From UBA11475 sp045593005 (GTDB lineage Bacteria > Bacillota > Clostridia > Christensenellales > Borkfalkiaceae), in NCBI GenBank assembly GCA_045593005.1, contig JAZNVV010000081.1, positions 1 to 18,269 of the forward strand: DNA of 18,269 bases, given 5' to 3'. Positions within the stretch are counted from its first letter, which is position 1; every line of letters starts with the position of its first letter. The notes beneath the pieces were generated by a model. The model had not been told where the DNA came from, made no database searches, and saw only the letters and a program-made list of their open reading frames with translations. Below are positions 7,802 to 14,172 of this stretch, one piece after another. A program made the translations under genes and the position numbers.

Positions 7802-7832
7802 AAAAGGCTTGCATTTATAATGCAAGCCTTTT
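7802..7832 (+). terminator. Bidirectional intrinsic terminator
   Basis: A perfect 13-bp stem, AAAAGGCTTGCAT / ATGCAAGCCTTTT, with a 5-base loop begins four bases after the permease stop codon. The A-run on one arm and T-run on the other allow it to stop transcription in both directions. It therefore serves the ABC operon and possibly also the convergent zinc-ribbon gene. Confidence 0.85.
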
Positions 7833-7839
7833 GGTTAAG

Positions 7840-7866
7840 TTTGACGATACCGTTAGCCGTTATTTT
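7840..7866. repeat. Copy of a short dispersed intergenic motif
   Basis: TTTGACGATACCGTT followed by AGCCGT closely resembles bases 10916-10934 (TTTGACAATACCGTT then GCCGT), with one substitution and one inserted base. It lies between the terminator at 7802-7832 and the end of the zinc-ribbon gene, and its last two bases overlap that gene's stop codon. Confidence 0.4.
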
Positions 7867-8200
7867 AATCTAAAACAACCTTTTTTGCTACTTTTTTCAC
7901 CTTGTCTAAAGGGTATGGTGGGCGCTCGTTTTTTAAATACTTTTGCACAGATACAACGGTTGCCGAAACCAACTCTGTACTATAACTAACAGGCACTAAT
8001 ACGTTATCACCTACAGACAAATCTATTTCCGTTAAATATGTATACTGTTTATCTGTTCCAAAAGAAACAGCGCAAAAAGTATAACTTTTATCGCATAAGC
8101 CCTTCTTTTGTTTAGAAGGCAAGTCCGTTTTGCAACGCATACAAACGCCGTGTTTATCACTAATTAATTTTTTACAATTTGGGCATCTAATAATCGACAT
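7865..8200 (-). CDS. Small zinc-ribbon protein with a PriA-like beta domain (uncharacterised)
   Basis: I do not recognise a named family for this 111-residue soluble protein. Residues 5-23 form a zinc ribbon with four cysteines (Cys6, Cys9, Cys20, Cys23, in CPNC...CMRC), followed by a basic linker. Residues 40-105 look like a small beta-barrel: YTFCAVSFGTD, then YTYLTEIDLSVGDNVLVPVS, then a PPYPLDKVKK ending. The order Tyr-Thr-Tyr-Leu, SVGD, VLVPV, VVSV and PPYP recalls the N-terminal DNA-binding domain of PriA helicase. That is my inference from motif order, not an established homology. It has its own promoter and stands alone between two convergent terminators. The ribosome site (AAGG) is weak. 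A nucleic-acid-binding role is plausible but unproven. Confidence 0.75.
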   Translation of the reverse strand: MSIIRCPNCKKLISDKHGVCMRCKTDLPSKQKKGLCDKSYTFCAVSFGTDKQYTYLTEIDLSVGDNVLVPVSYSTELVSATVVSVQKYLKNERPPYPLDKVKKVAKKVVLD

Positions 8201-8217
8201 TTTTAACCTTTTTTATA

Positions 8218-8246
8218 ATTATAACATTTACGCAAATTTATTTCAA
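8218..8246 (-). promoter_or_regulatory. Predicted sigma-A promoter of the zinc-ribbon gene
   Basis: On the minus strand there is TTGAAA (8241-8246), a 17-base spacer and TATAAT (8218-8223), giving a leader of roughly 10 nt before the ATG at 8200. The same TTGAAA-17-TATAAT layout is used by the deo operon. Confidence 0.75.
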
Positions 8247-8255
8247 TACAAAACA

Positions 8256-8286
8256 AAAAATACCAAACATAACGTTTGGTATTTTT
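8256..8286 (-). terminator. Intrinsic terminator of the M20 peptidase/serine hydrolase operon
   Basis: A perfect 13-bp stem, AAAAATACCAAAC / GTTTGGTATTTTT, with a 5-base loop starts 12 bases past the hydrolase stop. On the minus strand it runs into TTTTTTGTTTTG, a good U-tract. Confidence 0.85.
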
Positions 8287-8298
8287 ATATTTATCAAT

Positions 8299-9381
8299 TT
8301 ATTTTCTATCAATAGTTGAGTAAATTATACTGCGTGCTCTTGTTGGTAAAGTGCCCGAACCATAACCTAAAATATGAAGTGTAGTTACGGCAGAAAGGTT
8401 ATTTTCTGGGTCAAACATAATCCAAGAAGCCGCTGCTCCACCCCAACCAAATTCGCCTTTGGACGCTAATACACCAGCGTTGCCAGGATCGGTCATAACC
8501 CTAACACCACGTCCGTAAAGATAGCCTGGCATTTCCCAAGGATCGCCTTCGTAAGTATCGAAAGTACAAATAGGCGTTCTCCACGTTTCCATAGCGAATT
8601 TAGATAAAAGCTTGCCCGTCGTTACAGCTTGCGCAAAGATGGTAAGGTCATGAAGGGTGGAAACAAGTCCAGCTCCACCACTTTCATACTTATTGCTTTT
8701 AAGTCTATAAGCGCAAGTTTTGTAGTATTTTTTGATTTCGCCATTATCCATATAGTACTGGCTTGCCATTTTTGCAAGTGTTTCTTCGGTTGGGTGGAAA
8801 GTTGTTTCTTTTTAGCCGAGTGGCTTAAAGATTTCTTGTTCCATAAATTCGCCAAGCGTCATTTTAGTAACTTTTTCAATTAACGCACCTAAAACGTCGT
8901 GACAAAGTGAATAGCGCCAAGCCGTCCCCGGTTCAAAAAGAAGTGGCTCTTTTGATAGCGCAGTAACAATATCTAAAGTTTCAAACTCACGCTGGGCTTG
9001 AATTGCTTTAATTTCAGGCGATTCAAGATTGTAGTCAAAGCCTGCTCTCATAGTAAATAAATGGTCAACTAAAATAGTGTTTTTAGCAATAGAACCATCG
9101 CGAAGTTTCATTTCCTTAAATTCAGGGAAATATTTTGACAAAGGATCAAGCAAACGAATTAACCCACGTTCAACTAAAAGCATACCACATAGCGTTGTGA
9201 ACGTTTTTGTTATCGAATAAATAAAGAGTGGTGTGTGCTCGTCATAAAGTTCACCTTGGTCATTTTTATTGCCAAGTACTCTACTATAAACAGTTTCGTT
9301 ACCAACACTAACAGTTGCTCCTAAAAAAGGAAGTCTTTCTTTTCTATTTTCTAAATATTGATCAAGATACTTAAAATCCAT
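8299..9381 (-). pseudogene. EstB/class-C beta-lactamase-like serine hydrolase, interrupted by an in-frame TAA
   Basis: This would be a cytoplasmic serine esterase or amidase-type hydrolase of about 360 residues. The N-terminal part carries the catalytic S-x-x-K (Ser56-Ile-Thr-Lys59) and Tyr157 in WRYSLCHDVLG. The C-terminal part carries the third motif GEFGWGGAAAS (Trp313-Gly-Gly). These are the marks of the EstB/penicillin-binding-protein-like family. Codon 190 (bases 8812-8814) is TAA, between KPLG and KETTFHPTEETLAKM. Both sides read in the same frame and align continuously with the family, where a residue such as Met normally follows KPLG. No frameshift is involved. The N-terminal product (189 residues) has all Ser/Lys/Tyr residues but lacks the GWGG strand. 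The C-terminal half has no ribosome site. The start is the ATG at 9381 behind AAAGGAG. It follows the M20 gene by 32 bases and is probably co-transcribed with it. Confidence 0.85.
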
Positions 9382-9413
9382 AATTTCTCCTTTTATATGC
9401 ATTATTATAATAT

Positions 9414-10760
9414 TTACTTACACCATCTATATACGGTTAACGCCAAAAATTCAATATATTTGAGATAATCTTCAACGTCAATATATTCGTTTGGTGCGTG
9501 AACGGGACCGTTGCCAGGGCCACACATAACGCTTGGAATATTGCCTTGATTGCCTAAATGTCTAACGTCGCAAGCAGAAGAAGAACCAACGTAAAGTTTT
9601 CTGCCAAGCATATCTTCGCCAGCAGAAAGCATTACTGGAAGAAGTTCTGTATCTTTTGGACAAACGTAAGCGTCGTCATAATGTGGGAAAGAAATTTCAG
9701 GTTTATTTTCTGACAGCCACTCGTCGTTTTTAACTACTTTATCAACGGCATCACGGATTAAATTTTTTACAGCTATAATGCCGTCTTCGCCAGCGCCCAT
9801 TTTTGAAGAAAAATATATTCCCCCTAAAATAGTGCACTCTCTTGCCGTTGAAGTTGCATACGCGCCACCTTCAATCGTGCCGATACCAAGCGATAGGCTA
9901 ACACCGTCTTTATTAACTTCCCTCTCCATTTCACATAAAGAGTTTATAATAAGGGCAGCCTTTTCGATAGCGCTTACGGCGTACATCTTTCCTTCACGCC
10001 AGCGACCACCCGTATGACACTCTCTACCGAGAACTTTTATTCTCCAGTAAACGCCGCCACCTGTTTCGGTAGCAATCCAAGTTCCACCGTCGGCGCAAAT
10101 TGCAGCGTCAGCCGTGTAACCTTTTGAAACGCAAGCCAAAGTTCCGTTGCCAGCATGCTCTTCATTAACTACGCTCTCACAAATAATGTCGCCCGAAAGT
10201 TTAACACCGATTGCTTGTAACGCTTGTAGCGCCTTTACACACGCTAATAAGCCACCCTTCATATCGCTTGTTCCACGACCGTAAATTTTACTACCGACCT
10301 GTTCAGCGGCGAACGGGTCGTAATTCCACATTTTTAAATCGCCTATCGTAACGTTGTCAACGTGGCCGTTTAATATGAGCGAACGGCCACCACCCGTCCC
10401 TTTTAACGTACCAACGACGTTAGGACGACCTATATAATTTAATTTATCGGCATAACCCGAATTTTGCCAGAGTTCATACGTGCAAATATCAGGCGTGTCA
10501 ATTATAAGTTCAAGTTCAGGCTCGTGACTTGTAGGGAACTGCGCTACTTGTGGATATTTTTCAAAAAGCTCTTTTAAGTCAGGCTCGAATACATCAACTT
10601 GCATACCAAGACTTTCATACTGCGCTTTGATAAATTTTTGTGCTTCACCCTCATATCCAGTTAAACTTGGAATACGCACAAATTGCTTTAATTCCTCAAT
10701 AAGAAAATCTCTATTTTCGTCAACCCATGACTTTATTTTTTGCTCAATAACTTTGTCCAT
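9414..10760 (-). CDS. M20-family metallopeptidase (ArgE/DapE/CPG2-like amidohydrolase)
   Basis: This 448-residue cytoplasmic zinc-dependent enzyme cleaves an amide bond of a small peptide or N-acyl amino acid. The exact substrate cannot be assigned. Co-catalytic metal and catalytic residues are visible in order: His133 and Asp135 in LNGHVDN, the bridging Asp166 in GRGTSDMKGG, catalytic Glu200 and metal-binding Glu201 in VNEEHAGNG, Asp223 in CADGGTW, and His421 in GPVHAPNEYI. The insertion holding HTGGRW (249-254) marks the dimerisation domain. I start at ATG 10760, where AGGAGA lies six bases upstream. The longer open frame to 10886 would run through the promoter and terminator. It is the first gene of a two-gene unit with the broken serine hydrolase. 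Confidence 0.9.
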   Translation of the reverse strand: MDKVIEQKIKSWVDENRDFLIEELKQFVRIPSLTGYEGEAQKFIKAQYESLGMQVDVFEPDLKELFEKYPQVAQFPTSHEPELELIIDTPDICTYELWQNSGYADKLNYIGRPNVVGTLKGTGGGRSLILNGHVDNVTIGDLKMWNYDPFAAEQVGSKIYGRGTSDMKGGLLACVKALQALQAIGVKLSGDIICESVVNEEHAGNGTLACVSKGYTADAAICADGGTWIATETGGGVYWRIKVLGRECHTGGRWREGKMYAVSAIEKAALIINSLCEMEREVNKDGVSLSLGIGTIEGGAYATSTARECTILGGIYFSSKMGAGEDGIIAVKNLIRDAVDKVVKNDEWLSENKPEISFPHYDDAYVCPKDTELLPVMLSAGEDMLGRKLYVGSSSACDVRHLGNQGNIPSVMCGPGNGPVHAPNEYIDVEDYLKYIEFLALTVYRWCK

Positions 10761-10787
10761 AAATTGTCTCCTAACTGTATTAATAAA

Positions 10788-10816
10788 GTTATAACATAAA
10801 TAAAATATCAATGCAA
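10788..10816 (-). promoter_or_regulatory. Predicted sigma-A promoter of the M20 peptidase operon
   Basis: On the minus strand there is TTGCAT (10811-10816), a 17-base spacer and TATAAC (10788-10793). Each box differs from consensus, so strength is moderate. The terminator at 10850-10882 lies directly upstream, which supports an independent start here. Confidence 0.6.
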
Positions 10817-10849
10817 GGGAAAATAGAAATTTTCGTTTAATAATTTCAA

Positions 10850-10882
10850 TTAAAAAGCCCGTAAAAATTACGGGCTTTTTAA
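10850..10882 (-). terminator. Intrinsic terminator downstream of the M81 peptidase gene
   Basis: A 15-bp perfect stem, TTAAAAAGCCCGTAA / TTACGGGCTTTTTAA, closes on a 3-base loop. The T-run lies within the stem on either strand. It ends transcripts arriving from the M81 gene and insulates the M20 promoter. Confidence 0.85.
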
Positions 10883-10907
10883 TCATTATATAAGTTGTTA
10901 TATTATT

Positions 10908-10947
10908 TGGTCAATTTTGACAATACCGTTGCCGTCAAAATAAACCA
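10908..10947. repeat. Inverted repeat carrying the fullest copy of a dispersed motif
   Basis: The 8-bp arms ATTTTGAC (10914-10921) and GTCAAAAT (10934-10941) flank the 12-base AATACCGTTGCC. An outer TGGT/ACCA pair extends the hairpin across a 2-base internal loop. It lies 9 bases past the M81 gene stop and 25 bases before its terminator. Related sequence occurs at 806-818, 7840-7866 and 16625-16650. Confidence 0.5.
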
Positions 10948-10955
10948 TATTCAAT

Positions 10956-12467
10956 TTATTTTCTATAAATTTTAGCCTTGCTTATATCGCTTAAAGAAAT
11001 TTCTTCAAAAGGATAAAGTGGCTTTGGACGTCTTTCATAAGGTAAAGACTTAAGATTTGCACTTGCCGCGCCAGGTGTGTCCGTAGTGCAAATATCTGCA
11101 GAGAACTTTTCATAACCAGCTCTAAAAGAAGTACAAGCCTTTACGCAAACTAAATTCATAAGTTCAGGGTCAATACCAAAGCAAGAATAGTAATTTTTAT
11201 CGCCTTCAGTTGTCCCACGTGTCGGAACGTGTATATAGATATTGCCAACTTTAAGAACTGCTGTCTTTCCTAAACAACGATATCCACCACGTTCTTGTGG
11301 GCCGTGCATATAAAAGTCGCCCGTGTGTAAACTTTGAACTCTTGCGCCCGTAACAGTAACCGGTTTATATAGTTTTGGAGCGATAGTTGCGCCAAGTTCA
11401 AAATCGCCAACGTTACCTACGCCGATTTCAAATGCTTTTTCAACAGCTTTAGGGTCCGTCACCGATAAAACGCATCTTAATTTGTCTTTGTAAGGCAATA
11501 AACATCTTAATACTTCAGCACTATCGGACGGTGCACCTGCGTTAGGAGAGTCTGCTGAATCTACCAAAACGACTGGTTTACCAGTCTTGTTTTTAAGAGC
11601 AACTTCAATAACGTCTTCAATCGACATTGCTCCATCTTGCTGTAAATCTTCACGAAGTTCAAATTCATCAAGAGCAAGTTCGTCAGCATAGCGAATTGCG
11701 TCGTCCGGATTTTTTGCCGTAATAACTATTGTAGACGACATTTCAGTAACGTCAAGCCAAGGTTGAACTTGGAAAATAGTGTAATCAATAATTTTGCCAT
11801 CATCAACAAGCGCTTTTGCCTTTTGCATAAGAGTAGCTAGTTTACCTGTATTAGTTGTATATGCATTTGCCGGTGCAATAATAGGAACGGATGCCGTCGC
11901 TACGTATGCCCTACCGTTTTTGAAATGTTCAACTAATCTCTTGGTTGCCCTTGCGCTTGTATTTTTAACGTCCATATGTGGATAGGTTTGATATCCACTA
12001 ATATAATCAGCGTTATTAAGAATTTTCTTTGTAATATTTGCGTGCAAATCAAATGATGCCGTAATAATAGTCTTTTCACCAACGGTTTTTCTTATTGCTT
12101 CGAGAATATCACCACAAACGTCTTGTGAAGTATTTGAAACGGTTGCACCGTGCATTAAAACGATAACGCCGTCAAGTTCACCTTCAGCTTTGATGCCATC
12201 AAGAAGGGTATTAGTAAACCACTCTACAAGTTCACCGTTAAGTGGACCACCACTAGATGCGCTCATAAAAATACCGTTATCTTTAAGTGGTTTAATGCCA
12301 GCGTTTTCTAAAACTTCTAAAGCACCGTCGACGTAATACCAGTTAACGCCTTTTGTAACAACAACTTCCCCTTGTCGTATGAGAAAATTCTTTTTTTCAG
12401 TCAAAATAGGGTTAAAATTATTTGATTCCTGTGTGATACCACAAACTAAAACTTTTTTTTCTTTCAT
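10956..12467 (-). CDS. M81-family metallopeptidase (MlrC/microcystinase C-like)
   Basis: This 503-residue predicted zinc peptidase or amidohydrolase belongs to the family named after MlrC, which finishes the breakdown of linearised microcystin. Most relatives have unknown natural substrates. Family features are visible throughout: an N-terminal GITQESNNFNP, VLMHGATVS (103-111), and a metal site DLHAN with Asp140 and His142 plus His164 in YPHMD. The Asp/His/His spacing (2 and 22 residues) equals that of the MlrC zinc ligands. VDSADSPNAGAPSDS (312-326 region) and the C-terminal MlrC domain follow. I start at ATG 12467 with AAAGGA nine bases upstream. The alternative at 12494 would begin inside a hairpin. 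It sits downstream of the glp-like trio and upstream of an M20 peptidase, but its promoter is not evident. Confidence 0.88.
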   Translation of the reverse strand: MKEKKVLVCGITQESNNFNPILTEKKNFLIRQGEVVVTKGVNWYYVDGALEVLENAGIKPLKDNGIFMSASSGGPLNGELVEWFTNTLLDGIKAEGELDGVIVLMHGATVSNTSQDVCGDILEAIRKTVGEKTIITASFDLHANITKKILNNADYISGYQTYPHMDVKNTSARATKRLVEHFKNGRAYVATASVPIIAPANAYTTNTGKLATLMQKAKALVDDGKIIDYTIFQVQPWLDVTEMSSTIVITAKNPDDAIRYADELALDEFELREDLQQDGAMSIEDVIEVALKNKTGKPVVLVDSADSPNAGAPSDSAEVLRCLLPYKDKLRCVLSVTDPKAVEKAFEIGVGNVGDFELGATIAPKLYKPVTVTGARVQSLHTGDFYMHGPQERGGYRCLGKTAVLKVGNIYIHVPTRGTTEGDKNYYSCFGIDPELMNLVCVKACTSFRAGYEKFSADICTTDTPGAASANLKSLPYERRPKPLYPFEEISLSDISKAKIYRK

Positions 12468-12486
12468 ACCATTAAATCCTTTAAAA

Positions 12487-12512
12487 TTAGGCACTTAAAA
12501 ATAAGTGCCTAA
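12487..12512 (-). terminator. Hairpin/weak terminator between the DUF1667 gene and the M81 gene
   Basis: A perfect 11-bp stem, TTAGGCACTTA / TAAGTGCCTAA, with a 4-base loop is followed on the minus strand by only four Ts and then by AAAGGA, the M81 ribosome site. It starts 11 bases past the DUF1667 stop. It probably ends most glp-trio transcripts while permitting some read-through. Confidence 0.7.
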
Positions 12513-12523
12513 AAATTAATATA

Positions 12524-12880
12524 CTATTTAATATCTTTTGTTGCTACGATATCAACGCCTGTATCGCAAATGTTTTTAATGATAACGTCGTATCTTTTAA
12601 TAGGCGCTTTAACAGAAACACCTTTAATGACGTCCATACAATCAAAAATCTTTGCTTTAGGAATAGGATTATTTGAACGTACAGGTAAAAGTTCGTTTTC
12701 TACACCGTCAATTTTAACAAGAGTGGTAAGAATACGTACAGGACTGATAAATTCGTTAGTAGCGTAAGTTATACCACGTTTACAGCCGTAGCCTTCAACA
12801 GATTTAACTTCATTACCTTCGCCTTCAACCACAATGTTACAACCACGTGGACATACGGTACATATAATATCTTTCTTCAT
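12524..12880 (-). CDS. DUF1667 cysteine-motif protein, glp-type operon partner
   Basis: This 118-residue soluble protein matches the DUF1667 family, which is found next to GlpA/GlpO-like and GlpB-like oxidoreductases in Firmicutes. The N-terminus has CTVCPRGC (Cys7, Cys10, Cys14) and a fourth cysteine, Cys33, in GYGCKRGI. This CxxCxxxC...C arrangement suggests an iron-sulfur cluster or zinc site. SPVRILTTLVKI (46-57) and the PIPKAKIFD stretch are also characteristic. Two extra cysteines, Cys81 and Cys105, are present. An electron-transfer role within a membrane-associated dehydrogenase complex, like that of GlpC in enteric bacteria, is inferred and not shown. It begins 2 bases after the upstream oxidoreductase stop, with AAGGAGGA lying within that gene's end, so translation is probably coupled. 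Confidence 0.9.
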   Translation of the reverse strand: MKKDIICTVCPRGCNIVVEGEGNEVKSVEGYGCKRGITYATNEFISPVRILTTLVKIDGVENELLPVRSNNPIPKAKIFDCMDVIKGVSVKAPIKRYDVIIKNICDTGVDIVATKDIK

Positions 12881-12882
12881 AA

Positions 12883-14145
12883 TCAGTCCTCCTTAACAAC
12901 TTCAACAGTAACCGAATCACCTGTGATTTTTGAAGTATCTACGGTAACGTTATTCATTTCACCAGGGTTAACACGGAATTCTTTTTTGCTATAAATAACT
13001 TCTTCACCACATTTAACGACAAGTTTAACCTTAAGTTCAGGTGAAAGAACTCTAAAGTAGAGTGAAATCTTTTCCTGTTCGTCTGAAACAGTTATCTTGT
13101 GTGGGCAAAGGTAGCGAACGTTTCTGCCAGTAATACATTCAATTTCCTTAACAGCTTTAGGGAACGTGCCCATAGCGTAACGTGCTGCGTATTTACCAGC
13201 CTGTTCACTTTCACTACTTACGTTATCTACAAGGTCGTTTACGTGTACTACGTTACCACAAGCAAATATACCTTCTACAGAAGTTTCCATATATTGATTT
13301 ACGATAGGACCGTTTGTTATACGATTAATTTTAATACCTGCTTTGTTTGTAAGTTCGTTTTCAGGAATAAGACCAACAGAGAAAAGAACTGTATCACATT
13401 CAACAAATTCTTCCTTTTCTTTGATAGGCTTTTTATTTTCATCAACAGGCGCTACGTAAACACCCGTAACACGTTCGTTACCTTCAATTTTGGTAATTGT
13501 GTGAGCAAGTTTAAGAGGAATACCAAAGTCGTCAAGACATTGAACACGGTTTCTAGTTAATCCGGCAAGGAAGTTCATAAGTTCAACAACCATTACAACT
13601 TTAGCGCCTTCTAAACTCATACGACGAGCCATAATCATACCGATATCGCCCGAACCTAAAATAACAACTTTTTTACCAACCATAATGTTTTGACGGTTGA
13701 TAAGACGTTGTGCTGAACCTGCCGTATATAAACCTGCAGGACGTGTGCCTGGAACAACGATATTTGCTCTTGTTCTTTCTCTACAACCCATTGCAAGAAC
13801 AATACTGCCTGCTTCAACTTCTGTTAAGCCGAATTCAGAATTAGCGCAAATAACCTTCTTTTCCTTTTCGTTTACTTGTAAAACCATAGAATTAAGTAAA
13901 TATTCTACGCCTACTTCGTTTGCTTTATCTACAAATCTGCCATAGTATTCAGGGCCAGTCAATTCTTCACTAAATCTTGTAAGACCAAAACCAGGGTGAA
14001 TACATTGTTGTAAAATTCCACCAAGCGCATTATCACGTTCGATAATAAGAACTTTTTTAGCGCCTTCTTGTTTTGCTGAAACAGCAGCAGCCAAACCAGC
14101 AGGGCCACCACCGACGATAGCAACGTCACATTTTATATTATACAT
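12883..14145 (-). CDS. NAD(P)/FAD-dependent oxidoreductase (GlpB-position partner)
   Basis: This 420-residue flavoprotein has the two-dinucleotide fold. The FAD-binding VAIVGGGPAGLAAA lies at 8-21, a second Rossmann motif VVILGSGDIGMIMARR at 160-175 for NAD(P)H, and the FAD-closing ACGNVVHVND near residue 290. A redox-type Cys48 occurs in LQQCIHPGFG rather than a CxxC pair. The last 70 or so residues form a beta-rich tail after GRNVRYLCPHKI. In this three-gene arrangement it replaces GlpB of the anaerobic glycerol-3-phosphate dehydrogenase. It probably passes electrons between the FAD dehydrogenase and NAD(P) or the quinone side. I start at ATG 14145 (AAGGAG seven bases upstream) rather than 14166. 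It follows the first trio gene by 27 bases. Confidence 0.88.
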   Translation of the reverse strand: MYNIKCDVAIVGGGPAGLAAAVSAKQEGAKKVLIIERDNALGGILQQCIHPGFGLTRFSEELTGPEYYGRFVDKANEVGVEYLLNSMVLQVNEKEKKVICANSEFGLTEVEAGSIVLAMGCRERTRANIVVPGTRPAGLYTAGSAQRLINRQNIMVGKKVVILGSGDIGMIMARRMSLEGAKVVMVVELMNFLAGLTRNRVQCLDDFGIPLKLAHTITKIEGNERVTGVYVAPVDENKKPIKEKEEFVECDTVLFSVGLIPENELTNKAGIKINRITNGPIVNQYMETSVEGIFACGNVVHVNDLVDNVSSESEQAGKYAARYAMGTFPKAVKEIECITGRNVRYLCPHKITVSDEQEKISLYFRVLSPELKVKLVVKCGEEVIYSKKEFRVNPGEMNNVTVDTSKITGDSVTVEVVKED

Positions 14146-14172
14146 ATTATAACTCCTTGAATTCACCTAAAT

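Noticed and set aside
8622..8855. Alternative minus-strand frame across the stop in the serine hydrolase gene, suggesting a frameshift
   Set aside because: The two halves of the hydrolase are in the same frame (the distance between their starts is a multiple of three) and family-like residues continue on both sides of the TAA. The lesion is a nonsense codon, not a frameshift.
10761..10886. N-terminal extension of the M20 peptidase to an upstream ATG at 10886
   Set aside because: It would translate through the predicted promoter and terminator stem. The ATG at 10760 has an ideal ribosome site and gives a typical M20 N-terminus.
12281..12287. Another TACCGTT inside the M81 gene as a further copy of the dispersed motif
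   Set aside because: It lies within coding sequence and lacks the flanking TTTT and TCAAA positions.
13099..13560. Plus-strand open frame of 153 codons opposite the GlpB-like oxidoreductase
   Set aside because: It runs antisense to a clearly recognisable flavoprotein, has low-complexity Phe/Tyr/Asn/Thr-rich content and lacks a recognisable domain, so it is a shadow frame.
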